A program made the position numbers and the translations under genes. 64,000 bases of DNA from Rhizophlyctis rosea (lineage: Eukaryota; Chytridiomycota; Chytridiomycetes; Rhizophlyctidales; Rhizophlyctidaceae): positions 1 to 64,000 of the forward strand of contig JADGJC010000167.1 of NCBI GenBank assembly GCA_027596075.1. Reading direction: 5' to 3'. Below the pieces are notes generated by a model. The model was given only the letters and a program-made list of their open reading frames with translations, made no database searches and was not told the DNA's origin. Shown in pieces: positions 11,570-22,422 of the stretch (within the stretch, counting starts at the first letter, position 1; each line of letters starts with the position of its first letter).

Positions 11570-14500
11570 TCACCCAAAGAACCCCTGCCCACCACCAGCC
11601 CCCTGCCCGCCCTGCCCACCACCACCCTGCACAACCCCACCCGCCCCCCTCCCAGCAACAGCCTGCTGGACCTGCCTCATCAAAAGCTGCAACTGCCCCC
11701 TCTGCTGCGGATTCAACTGCGCAATATTCGTCGTCCCAAAATTCTTCATCATAATCCCCTGCACAATCTGTTGCTGCTGTTGTGTCAACTGCGGTCTTAC
11801 CGCCCCTCCCCCCGGAGCACCGCCCTGTCCACCCGCACCACCACCTTGCCCTCCACCCGCCTGTCCACCACCAATCGCACCTCCACCTTGTTGCTGTTGC
11901 TGCTGCTGCTGCTGCGCAACAGCCGCCATGGCCGCACTCGCCAACATCTGCGGATTCATCCCCTGCACCCCGCCCCCGCCCCCCACACCCCCCCCCGGGC
12001 CCGGCGGGGCGTGGCCCGGGGCCGTACCCGCCGCCCCCGCCGCCCCCCGGACCGCCGCCGGCGCCGGCGGCCCGCCGCCCGCNNNNNNNNNNCACCGCTC
12101 CACCCCCCACCCCATCACCACCCCCGCGCCCCACCCCTCCACCACCACCCCCAACCTGCACCAACGCCCCCATAACCGGCCCCAACCCCGCCCCAAACAC
12201 CAACCCAACAACCTCCGCCTTCGCCACCATAACCACAACACCCCCCCTATCCTGCCCCTGCGCCCCCGCCCCAAACCGACAAATACACCCCCCCGTCCCA
12301 ACACCACTCGCCCCAGCACCCTTCTGCAACACCGTCCGGAACGTCTCATACGACTTTAAATTATTCGCCGCATTAGCGTTGTTGGTGTCCGGTACGAAGC
12401 GTACCGTTCCGATGGGTGTTTGCTGGTTGGTGAGGATTTGGCGGAGGAGGTCTTGGCGTATTGACCCGATCTGCGTGAATTGGAGGATGATTTTGTCGGG
12501 CCAGTTGGTACGGTCGCTGCGGGGGGTGTCGTAATTAGCGTTGAGTGATTACATGAATCGAAAACTATCCAATGCCCCATCTCCCCCCCGTAAACCCCAC
12601 AAAGAAAGAAAACAAAACCACTCAACAACAAAAAAAAACACTCACAGATGATCAGTACTCCCCCTCGCAAAAGCACTAACCAAACACCCAACACTCTTCG
12701 GCTGCCCCGCAGGCCCAACCGCCTGAATTGCAATCCCCCCACTCCAAAACGGCGCTCCCTGTCCCGTCGACGATGGACCCGCATTACTACTCCCCCCACC
12801 CGCGGCCCCCACCGACGCCGCCGGCTGCTGCACTTGCCCACCCACATGCCCCTGCGGACCCTGCAGCGTCTGCTGTTTAACCGGCGGCGTACCCTGCTGC
12901 TGTTGCTGTTGCTGTGGCGGTTGTCCCTGCGGCTGTTGTCCCTGTCCCTGCCCACCCGCAACCCCCGCAGCCCCACCACCACCCCCAACCAAAGTCCCCT
13001 CCTTCATACTCTTAAGTACCCCCAACACGAAATTCCTCCGCTGCGGATCAAGCTTATTCATCGCCTCCGGGTTCCGCGCGAAGTTCACAATCTGCGCCAG
13101 CTGTTGCTGGCTAAGCTGTGGTGCGCCCCCACCTCCACCCACCCCACCTCCACCATACACCGCACCACCCTGCGGCGCCGTCCCACCACCCACACCAACC
13201 CCACCCCCACTCAACACCCCAACCCCCAAACTCGCCGCCCCCAAACTCGGACTCGCCCCACTCTTCTGCTGCCCCTGCCCCTGTCCTCCCGGCGCCGGCG
13301 GCCCCCCAACAATCGCCCGATTCCTCTCCATATGACTCTGATGCGCCTGACTATGCTGCTGCAAAAGATTCAAACTAGCTTGCTGAAGCCGTTTGTTATC
13401 AACAGCCTGCTGTCTATCCACCTGCATTACCGGTGAATCTACAACCGTCGGCGGTGGTTGCGATGCCTGAGCTTGCGCCGCCGCCGCCGCGGCTGCAGCC
13501 ATCCGATGCAATTCTGCCGGGTTGTTCTGGAACATGCCCGCGGCTGTTGCTCCGAATGCCGGCGTTAGGAAGCCGGACGAACTAGGAGGGATGTGCTGCG
13601 CACCGGTGTTGACGGCACCAGCGGTGGCGGGAGAAGGCCTCGGCGTCGTGGACGCGCCGCTAGTCGGTGGGGTATGGTACGTGGGCGTAGGTTGCGGGGG
13701 ACGCATAGGCATGGTCATATTCGTCGCCGCGGCAGCAGCCGTGGGAGGTAGTGGGCGGGGAGGTGACGCGCCGGGACCTGAGCCGATCAATGCAGGTGAT
13801 GCAGATGGTGCCGCGCTCCGTGGCATTGCCCCGCCAACCGGTTGAGCACCGCCAATCGGTCCCACCCCCGACGACGAAACGCCCACACCCGTCGCCGGAC
13901 CACCCACGACCACCGAAACACTTCCCGTCCCTTCCGTCCTTGCCCGTTTCCCTGGCGGTTCCTTCCCTGCAGGACTTTGCGTCGCACTCGCTACCTGCGA
14001 GACATCCGACGCCGTCCGCTTCAAATCTGTCAAATCAGCCAATCACACACCAATCAGAAATCAACCTTCGAAGTGAAAAATAGCAATCTTGACCATAAGG
14101 TCTTACCACTCCTCACACCCGACGGCAACGCCAACCCAACCAATTTCAACCCATGCGCCCCATTCGTCCCCTCGCTAAGCGGCACCATCGAGCCCCGATT
14201 CGCCTACAAACGAAAGCGGTTAGATCAATAAAAGAAAACAAATCCCCACAAAGTGCAAAAAAGCAAAACTTAGAAGGAACAACGATCACTCACAGTCTGC
14301 ACAAACTCATCCAACTCCCTGATACCCCTCCGCGCCTGGATCACCGACACCCTGATGCCTCTCTGCAAAATCAAGGAAAATCCCAAATTAGCACCTCTCT
14401 CGGATCCGGCCAACCCTCCCAAACACTCAACCGCAACCCCAACCAACCTGACTCATTTCCACCGCCACATCCCCCAACCGCATCCCATTATACCTTTCAT

Positions 14501-15685
14501 TCCCACTCAACCTCGTCGGGTTCTGCAGCGGCATCGTGTTCGTCACTAGAATGACATGTAGAGGTCGGTTTGCGGGCGTCGGATCTCCTTTTGCGGTCAT
14601 CTCGTCTGATAGCTGGGTGAGCGTGATTTTAGATCATGTCAGATTCATTCCATATGGGAAATAACATCATTCAACGTTTCACAACACACCTCAAGAGCGG
14701 CGACGAGACCTTCTGCACAGGCTGTTCTTAGTAAGCCGCCCATGCCCAACCCAACGGTGGCAGTAGTGGAGAAAGAGGCGCGCACGCGGGCGAGGAGGGA
14801 AAGCGGGTCGGGTGTTTTTGAGTCTGTTATGTATCGGGAGATGGTATGTTCTGAGTAGGGCGCGTAGTCGCCGTAGATTATGACGCCGTATCGGGAAGTG
14901 TCGGAAGGGAGGGAGGATGTTGGGGTATCTGTTCTGTTGGGAATTGTGAGCACACGAATTTATATGAGGGTGATCATTACCCAAGCCCTCCAGCCCATCC
15001 CACTCAACAACCCACCAAACCCTTCATGACCCTCAAACCTTTCCACCTTTCAACCCATCGCAATCTTCAGCCCATCCCACCCTCCCACCCAACGCACCAC
15101 CCACACCAGCCCACCCAACAACCCATCGCGCCCCCCAATCCGACCCACCCTCCAGTCCCAACCTCCAACCCACCTCACCCTCCAACCGAAGCCAGCCACC
15201 AACCCAACTCAACCCATTCTCCAACCCAACCCACTATCAAACACGTCCCAATCTACCCTCCAACCCCATCGGTCCGAACATTTAAGCCCCAACCCATTTA
15301 CCCTCCGTACCATCCCATCCCCAAGTTCCAACCCATCTCACCATCCAACGCCATCCTGTTCAGCCTTGAGACTTTCCCACCCTCAACACGTCCCACCCTC
15401 CAACCCACCCCACCACTGGCCCGGTATATACTCACTTGCTGTCAGAGAATTGCGACTGCAGTTGTCTGGAAGAGCGTACAAACAATACAAATAAGCCGAA
15501 GGCAAAGGCAACAGCCGAAACACGAACAACGCAAAAGAGGGAGAGATTAACAAAACTCACTGGACGATGGGAGTCAAGTACGAAGAGAGGATGAGAGGAA
15601 AGACGTCACGCAATCCGGGTGAGCCGTCGATGACGAAGATTGCGCTGAGAGGACCCGCAGGCCTATTTTGGGTTGCTGTAGGCAT
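11570..15685 (-). CDS. MED25: Mediator subunit 25-like protein (vWA domain, Gln-rich tail), interrupted by a sequence gap
   Basis: Predicted nuclear Mediator subunit that contacts activators. Exons: 15685-15561, 15465-15436 (a 30-nt microexon), 14933-14690, 14612-14448, 14362-14294, 14203-14107, 14026-12646, 12516-11570; every phase agrees. The N-terminus is a MED25-type vWA domain: AIFVIDGSPGLRDVFPLIL, then YGVIIYGDYAPYSEHTISRY, LHVILVTNTMPLQNP and the RGIRVSVIQARRGIRELDEF strand, in the order seen in animal and plant MED25. Next comes a long disordered segment rich in Ala/Gly/Pro/Gln, then a conserved-looking block at the start of exon 8 (TNWPDKIILQFTQIG) that could be the ACID/PTOV-like domain. 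Two Gln-rich helices share a PQQR/LDPQRR core. Ten Ns at 12083-12092 break the last exon; the frame differs on either side, as expected if gap length is arbitrary. About 1,020 codons. Identification is good for the vWA part, weaker for the rest. Confidence 0.8.
12083..12092. other. Assembly gap (10 N) beside near-pure GC sequence
   Basis: Ten undetermined bases inside the last exon of the MED25-like gene. The roughly 100 bases before it (11985-12082) are almost entirely G and C, which probably stopped the assembly. Confidence 0.95.
14934..15435 (-). repeat. Unusually long G-rich intron made of degenerate GGGTTGG-type units
   Basis: This 502-nt intron of the MED25-like gene is several times longer than its neighbours. 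From about 14980 to 15430 the plus strand is a degenerate array of CCAACCCA/CCCACCC-like units, so the sense strand and pre-mRNA are packed with GGG tracts separated by one to five bases. Splice sites are canonical and phases agree. Confidence 0.75.
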
Positions 15686-16377
15686 TGTTCTTTTTGTGTG
15701 AGTAGCGTGTCGTTGTGAATGGGTATGGTGGTATGTTGTGTGGAGAGAGTAGCGTTCTGGAGTGACAATGTATATGGGGACGGATTTGCGAGTTGGGAAG
15801 GTGCAGTTAGTTTTGAGCCCTTGTGTAATAGAAAAAGACCAACAGCCTTACGTAGGTATGTATTATGTCCAGGTGTGAGGGGCACGTAGGTAGAGTGGGA
15901 AAGAGGGAGGGGGGGAGTGGGTGGGTATAAGTTGTTCAGCCGCCTGTCGGACGCGCTGGTGCGGACTAAGTAGGGTAGCGTGCCAACAGGTAGGAAAGTT
16001 CACGGCGTTTTCAAGTAGTTATTTGGGTGTGTGCAGCCCAGGGACTCTCTTCACCCTTGATGCTTTTCATGCACACTTTCTTGTGGGCAAAGGTGCAAGA
16101 GTGGCGTGCTGGATGTTGTGAGAAAAAATGGGGTTAAGAATGGAGTGGGAGAAGGTGAGCACAGCACAGTGGGCAGTAGAAAGGAATGGAATGATGGGCG
16201 GAGATCTGGCATGTGCGCGTGCCGATCATGACAGACACGTCAGACTCCCCTGTTCGAAGTAAGGGTATTTCCCTTCCACACCGAGACAGTCAACGGTGCT
16301 GTAATCTCCGCAGCCGCAGGAACCACAAGCCCTTCCTATTCCAATACCCACACCACACCCTCATAACACTCGCAACT
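15686..16377. other. Divergent promoter region between the MED25-like and ataxin-3 genes
   Basis: About 690 bp between two head-to-head starts. No gene is supported. The region should hold both promoters, but no specific element could be identified by eye. Confidence 0.5.
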
Positions 16378-18131
16378 ATGGACCTAATACCTCAGATATT
16401 CCACGAAAAGGTGGTGCATACATACACTCGTAGGCCCAACCGCTGATCACTCGATACTCACACCACTCCCCTACAGCAAGAAGGCCAGTTATGCGCACAG
16501 CACGCACTGAACGCTCTACTGCAGGGTATGTATGCATGCACACTGTGCTTCCAATACGCCAATTGGATACGGATCAACCGCGTGTGCTGTCTTACCAATC
16601 GTTTTCTTCCAAAAGGCGCGTACTTCACGGCAGTAGATCTAGCAGAGATAGCGCGTAACCTCGACGACCAGGAACGGAGGGTAGGCATCTTGTGTTTCAT
16701 ACTGTTGAGCACTTGGAGGAGAGTTGGGGACGCGGGGGCCCGGGGAAGGGTTGGAATGGGTGGGGCACACAATAGCAAGTGATCCTAGTGATGGTGGAGC
16801 TTACTGAAGGGGGACAGGGAAAGAGGTAAAGACAGGTTCAATCACTCACCCACCACCTTCTTCCACAGGCCATGGCAGAAGCCGGCGAAGACACAGAAGA
16901 GTATCAGAAATTCCTAAAAGAAGGATCATCAAATTACGACGATAGCGGTAAATTCACCATCGCCATCATACCACTTCACTCCAACAAACTTACTCTTCTC
17001 ACCGCGTCCAGGTTTCTTCTCGGTACAAGTAATCAGCACCGCCCTCGAAGTATGGAACCTAGCCATAACACCACTGAGACATCCGGATGCCGCGCATTGG
17101 AGAGAGAACCCCACGTATGTGTGATGAGTGGGAATGTGGTGGGGGAAGATTCAGATTTGCAAATGTTCCTTTTTTTGCAATATGTCATGCTGATTCGGAA
17201 TGTTGCCTTTTTCTCCGCTTTTTCACATGATGCAACAGCGAAGCCGAAGCATTTATATGCAATCTTCAAGAACATTGGTTTACATTGCGGAAGTTTGGGG
17301 GATCGACTAAACGGTGCGTAATTATGGAGTGGGCGGGCGGCGTTGCAATGATGAGCGAGACTTTGAAGCATTAGGGAGACGATGAAGCGGGGATGGATTG
17401 TTGGGATTTTTTGGGGGGATGGGCGTTGATTGCAGAGGGAATGGAAATCCAGGGAACAATGCGATCTTATATCGAGGATGGCATTTCCGCTAGAAAGCTA
17501 CAGTCTTCCGCTTCATCTCCAAATACTAAACACACATATTCATACACATCAGATGGTACAATCTAAACTCCCTCTACTCCCAACCCGAATACGTTTCCGA
17601 GACATTCCTGGTACGTCAACCCCTCCCGCTTCACTCTTCCCATTACCCTTCCCCACTGACACCAAAAGCCCCAATACCCCACAGGGCCTCCTCCTAGCCC
17701 AACTCCAAAACGAAGGCTACTCAATCTTCGTCGTCACCGGTCCCATCCCCCAAGCCACCGACGCAGACACCTACGCAACCCTCCACCCCATCCCAACACC
17801 CGCCGACCTCCCCGTCGGGCCCTCCAAACCTCGTGCCACCACCTTCTCCGGCAGCGGAAACCGCCTCGGCGGTGACGAAGAAGACGACGAACGAGAACTC
17901 CAAAAAGCTCTCGCAATGTCTCTTGGAGCTGACGTGTCGTCGTCGTCGGAATCTCTGGGGAGCGGGTCGGGGTGGGGCAGGGGTGAGAGTGATGCGACGT
18001 TAGCGGCTGCGTTGAAGGCGTCGATGGAGGAGGGGGGCGTTGATGATAGGAGTTTGAGGGAGGCGTTGAGGGTTAGTGGGGAGGAGGAGGAGAGGAGGGC
18101 GTTGGAGGAGGCTGTTAGGGCCAGTCTTTAG
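16378..18131 (+). CDS. ATXN3: Ataxin-3 homolog (Josephin deubiquitinase with C-terminal UIMs)
   Basis: Cysteine protease that trims ubiquitin chains. Exons 16378-16410, 16477-16525, 16616-16680, 16869-16947, 17012-17114, 17239-17313, 17553-17610, 17685-18131 give 302 aa. The Josephin domain (about 1-185) matches animal ataxin-3 block by block: IFHEK, QEGQLCAQHALNALLQ with catalytic Cys17, GAYFTAVDL, the MAEAGEDTEEYQKFL helix, NYDDSGFFSVQVISTALEVW, NLQEHWFTLRKF with the catalytic His, WYNLNSLY with the Asn/Asp position, and AQLQNEGYSIFVV. The tail has four UIM-like helices (ELQKALAMSL, TLAAALKASMEE, SLREALRVSGEE, ALEEAVRASL) and no polyglutamine tract. Exon 7 was placed by the WYNLNS motif; the longer open frame starting at 17430 would lose it. 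The family is absent from budding yeast, so its presence fits an early-diverging fungus. Confidence 0.93.
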
Positions 18132-18300
18132 GGTGGGGGTGGTGGTGGGAGTGTGGGTGGGCTTTTTTGTTTGGTTACAGGGGGTTGGGGGTGGGGGGTG
18201 GTTGGGGTTTTGGGGGTGTCTTTTTGGTGGGGGTTGTGGGTGCGTTTGGGGTGTGTGGGGGGGGGTGGGGGTTTTGGGGGTGGGGAGGGTGTGAGTGGGG
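18132..18300 (+). other. G/T-rich 3' flank of the ataxin-3 gene
   Basis: Directly after the ataxin-3 stop codon, about 170 bases consist almost only of G and T on the sense strand, with many runs of three to six G. It would lie in the 3' UTR or terminator region and could slow polymerase or form G-quadruplexes; this is inference. Confidence 0.6.
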
Positions 18301-18689
18301 CTGAAGCCCAGTAAGATGCGTAAAGGTATTTACTGAAGCATAAATATATGTAACGGTTCCATGTCGTGGGACATATGACCCATATGCAATCCAAGCTCTT
18401 GCATAATCCACAAAAGATGAGCCTCAATGTTCGAATCGGTGCACTATGAACCAGTCTTGTACGTGTCTCTATTCATATATACATACTTGCCAAGGAAACA
18501 ATATCCCATCTGTCTTTCTAGTCCGTGCTCTCCCACCGGGATCACTCCACCAACAATGCATTAATTTAAGAAGAATGAATAACTTGGTATACTACTATAT
18601 AAAAGAATTAAGATCGATGTCCAACATCGAAATTCGTGTTGGGCCCACTCCCCCTCTCCATCCCACGTCTCCTCAAACCAGACAGTCAT

Positions 18690-20217
18690 CTACACCCCGT
18701 TCAGCTTCCGATATAAATTCTTGATCTGCTCATAGGCCATGAACGTGATGATCGTATGTGGTCCCAACCTCGTGTACTGAAAAGCAACCAGGTTTCAAAA
18801 AATTCAGCATTTAGCCACCAAGGATAGGCCGCCATATGATTATCCCCACCACACTCAAAAAAGCAAATGCTTTCTGCCACGATACTCACACTGGGAACCC
18901 ACCCCTTCAAGAACGCGCCCACACCCTCACTCCTCAATATCTTCACCGCGGCATCGAGTGTTGATTTGTATGGTTCGCCGTGGTGGTCGGCCGCGTGGGA
19001 CATTATACGGGTTTTCAGGACGTCGAAGGGTGAGCAGAGCTTTTGGTGACGCAAGGGATGGGGGATTGATTAGCAAGTCAGAGCAGCAAATTTCATTTAT
19101 CAGAAAGCGAAGGGGCTAAAGCACTTTACCGTGGTGGCAACGAGTCCAGCAGCCAAACTCGCCCCAAAATGCGTCTTGACATCGTCTTTGAAATAGGGTG
19201 TTGATAACATCCATTGTTTGAATAGATCGTACGACGTGACTTGTGATCCCGTCATGAGGACACCTCGTCCCAAATTCGGCACAACGCCCTTCCACAGCCC
19301 CTTCACACCCTCCGTCCGTGCAATACACACCAACCCATGCCCCGCATTCCTATACCCCCTCCTCTGCTCCACCGGCAACTTCCCATCATTCTGCATCCTT
19401 ATATTGACAATATCCGCCGGCGTACCAATAAACCCGCCAATCACCCCGGCAACCGTGGACGCCAACAACGACTCCGCAGGTGTTACCACACCATCGCGAG
19501 CGAAATAAGCTTTCAGTTCGTCGTAGACTGCGAAACGGGCGGTTGAGTATGTTGCTTGGCGGAGGAGGGAGGCGGAGAGGCCGGCGTAGAGGGCGAGGGG
19601 GCCTTCGGTGTGGAGGAGGGAGCGAAGGGTGGAGGAGAGTGTTGTGGGGGTGGAGGAGGTTTGCATGCGGATTTTTAGGGTGTCTAGGGGGTGGGTGCAG
19701 AGGGCTGCTGTTATTGAGGCTAGGCCGCCTGTTGTGGGTGGAGTGGAGTGGTGAGTGTTGTGCGGTTGTTGTAGTGTGAGGGGGTTTGTCATGTTGTGCT
19801 GTTGTACACCGTGGGGAGAGGGTGATGTCTGGTGGCCTGCTTGCATTCGGTCTTCTACTTTACTCTTCAATCATCACTTTCTCTCTCTCCTTTGCACTTT
19901 CCCTACCCCCATTCTCTCCCTGGTTTCCCCGACCCGTATACCCTCCCCATGGACCGCTCCAAGCTTTTTCCCATCCCTCTCCCTCCATTCTTTACAGTCT
20001 TCGAAGTTGGTTCCCTTGCGGTCATTCTCACCGAACATCAGTGAACATCCGTCTCAATTGAACTTTTCCGGTTCTGACCGTGCCAACGATACTCACCAAA
20101 CCACCATTTAGCCTGGGCCTGCGATTTCTTCTCCTTTTTCTGAACTTGTTTGAGTGTGACGGGGTGCTGTTGCTGCTGCGGGGTCACCGCCAAGAGCTGT
20201 TTTGCGGACTCGGCCAT
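18690..20217 (-). CDS. DIC1: Mitochondrial dicarboxylate carrier (SLC25 family, DIC1-like)
   Basis: Inner-membrane exchanger of malate/succinate for phosphate. Exons 20217-20097, 19728-19130, 19039-18890, 18776-18690 give 318 aa. Three carrier repeats are visible with their signature motifs: PLDTLKIRMQ, PADIVNIRMQND and PFDVLKTRIM, each the Px[DE]xx[KR]x[RK] type. Between them are LYAGLSASLLRQATYSTARF, SYDLFKQWM, GLVATT and RLGPHTIITFMAYEQIKNLY, which match yeast Dic1 more closely than other carriers. A 40-residue Gln/Lys-rich extension precedes the first helix; WWFGG is created across the first splice site, so the start at 20217 is preferred over the open frame that begins at 19870. Substrate assignment is by resemblance and could be a close relative such as the oxaloacetate or thiosulfate/sulfate type. 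Confidence 0.88.
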
Positions 20218-21060
20218 GTCTATCGGGAGGGAGTGGTGGGACCAAGGAAGGGTGTAAATAAGACTGGAGCGTATTTGTTTACTTTGTTTGTTTACAATGG
20301 CCGGGACGACGTGGGGGTGCCTATTTGTTGGCAGCCAAGGCAATTAGCGGGCGGCCTTGTGGAGCCAGTATGAGATGGGGTTTGGAAAGTTGTGAGAGCC
20401 GACCAGCATAAGGCAGGAATCAGGAATCAGGGAAGAAGGGAGAGCGACATGACACTTCATCATGCGACGCGCAAGTTTGCACACACTTCTCCCCCGCCCT
20501 CCGCGTTTGTTTACTCTAATCCATTACGCCTCATCAAGAGTGTCTGTCACACCTTGGCCCAGAAATGTAAACAAATGCGGAGGGCGGCGAAGGTGTCACT
20601 GATGCAAGCCACAATTGCATGACACACAATGAGTCAGTCAATGAGTGTTGGTCAAGGACCACGGAGCGATCCCAAATGGGCCCCACTCGTCCCTGGATGG
20701 ATCACACTAAATTTCGATGGGGACCAGAAATCGTGGATCACAGATCACAGATCACAGGAATGGGGGGTAGGGGGTCACAAGGCTCGCAACGACAAGGAAG
20801 GAAGCCATGGGGACGTGGGAGCTCTGGGAGGGGGCTACTCGGGCTACTCGACTGGGGCCCCACACCTGTTGTAAAGGTTGTTTGGCAGATGGGTTTGCTG
20901 TTGGCCTTCTCGTGCGAACCAATGCCCACGAATGAGGTGATCTACGCAGAAGTGATATCTTGGATGCACGCACACTCCTCCTTATTGTTACTTAGAAAGG
21001 CTTCTTGACGGAAGGTGGGAAGAAAGGAACAAAGGTCAACTAGTTGTCCACACAAAAGAC
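20218..21060. other. Divergent intergenic region
   Basis: About 840 bp between the carrier gene (-) and the next gene (+). It contains a near-tandem TCACAGATCACAGATCACAG stretch at about 20737-20757. No gene or named regulatory site could be supported. Confidence 0.5.
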
Positions 21061-22422
21061 ATGCTGGGAAGAGCAGTGCGTTCGGCCACCGTGGGACGGA
21101 CCGTCTTCGCTTGGCAGTCATGGACGGCACAATGTGCAGCAGCGCATTCCGAAAATAGGGCTGCAACACTGTATCACGGTCGGTTATCCTCGACAACAGC
21201 AACCGCAACTGCCCCTATGCAGACTGCCACCGAAACAGTGGAAGAGGAAGCTCCTACTTCCACTCCTCCCCCTCCCACACCGACCGAGATCCCGACCAAT
21301 CATCCAACACCATCAACATCCCACTTATCCCTAAACCCAACCCTCTCCTCCTTCTCCATACCCTCAATATTCTCCGAATCATCCCCAACATCAACAACCA
21401 CATCTGTGCCAGCACCAACAACAACATCCCCTCCCACCACCGCAGAACTAACACAAAACCTAACAAAACTCCTCACAACATATTACCCATTCGCCCTAAC
21501 CACTACTCCACCACGCACCCCTAACCCCTCCTTCTGGGGCACTCTCAAAAACCGCCACCTCCTCTCAATAGGCACAGACCGTGCCCGCAATCACCTACAT
21601 CACCCCACCTACATGTTTCCCGACCAACTCTACGACGACGTCCGCTCCCTCCTAGCCGAACTCCTCCCCATCCTCTCCCACCCCGCCACCGCCTCAGACC
21701 CCTCAGCCCTCCACTCACTCATGGTCGCCCCCCTCGCCAACCGCTTCGCCCTTACAACCGAACAACTCTACCGCCAAGGCGAGGGCGCATCCATAGCTCT
21801 CAAACTCCACACCCCACCGAATAAACTCAAAGTCCGCCTCACGAATCTAGACTTTACGTACGGACCTTATCCTGCGCCGGCGGACTATATCGCGCAACGA
21901 TGGGTGGATATGCTGACACTTATGATCCCGCAGGAGGATGCGCGGTTCATGAGCGCCCAACGACAAAAAGAAGTCATGAAGAACGCCATGGATGATGGCT
22001 GTTTTATTCGTGCGACCGTTAAAGTCGAAGGCGACCTAGAACTCATCCTCCGATCACCTCCCAATTCCTCTTCCCCATCCTCCTCCTCCGACGACGCCCT
22101 GCCAGAACCCCCATCCCCCTCCTCCCTCCCACCACCCGCCCAAACGTCCCTAACCACGACCTCCACGGACACATCCCTCGCCACCCCCCACGAATCCTTC
22201 ATCCCCCTCCTCCGCGACCGCCGCCGCAGCTTCACGCTGCAACTCGTAAGTCCCCACTTCACGCCGTGGGACGAGCTGTTCGTGCTTGATGAGAATAATG
22301 AATGGCAGGTTGCGTGGCGGTGGAGGATTAGTGATGTTGATGGATTGATGGAGGGGGAGAAGAGGGAGGAGTATAGGAGACAGGGGAAGGTGGCGATTGA
22401 TTATTCGAAGAATTTGTATTAG
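21061..22422 (+). CDS. Unknown protein with predicted mitochondrial targeting sequence
   Basis: Intronless open frame of 453 codons. I do not recognise the family. Residues 1-25 (starting MLGRAVRSATVGRTVFAWQS) are rich in Arg, Ala and Ser with no acidic residue, as in mitochondrial presequences. Residues about 60-125 are Thr/Ser/Pro-rich and probably disordered. The folded part (about 130-330) holds NPSFWGTLKNRHLLSIGTDR, LTNLDFTYGPYPAPADYIAQ and IPQEDARFMSAQRQKEVM. After a second Ser/Pro-rich linker, the end reads RRRSFTLQLVSPHFTPWDEL ... EWQVAWRWRISDVDGL, a beta-rich, conserved-looking segment. The mixture of helix and terminal beta strands faintly recalls Tim44/NTF2-like matrix proteins, but that is a guess. 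A sequence gap follows about 145 bases after the stop. Confidence 0.75.
   Translation: MLGRAVRSATVGRTVFAWQSWTAQCAAAHSENRAATLYHGRLSSTTATATAPMQTATETVEEEAPTSTPPPPTPTEIPTNHPTPSTSHLSLNPTLSSFSIPSIFSESSPTSTTTSVPAPTTTSPPTTAELTQNLTKLLTTYYPFALTTTPPRTPNPSFWGTLKNRHLLSIGTDRARNHLHHPTYMFPDQLYDDVRSLLAELLPILSHPATASDPSALHSLMVAPLANRFALTTEQLYRQGEGASIALKLHTPPNKLKVRLTNLDFTYGPYPAPADYIAQRWVDMLTLMIPQEDARFMSAQRQKEVMKNAMDDGCFIRATVKVEGDLELILRSPPNSSSPSSSSDDALPEPPSPSSLPPPAQTSLTTTSTDTSLATPHESFIPLLRDRRRSFTLQLVSPHFTPWDELFVLDENNEWQVAWRWRISDVDGLMEGEKREEYRRQGKVAIDYSKNLY

Noticed and set aside
11508..12332. Gly-rich frame running through the 10-N gap
   Set aside because: After the gap this frame turns into Gly/Trp/Arg noise, while the adjacent frame has the Gln-rich sequence matching the rest of the MED25-like protein; the gap length is not reliable.
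17430..17684. Start of an open frame at 17430 as part of the ataxin-3 coding sequence
   Set aside because: The conserved WYNLNS motif is encoded from 17553 in another frame and joins in phase to both neighbours; the 17430 frame lacks it.
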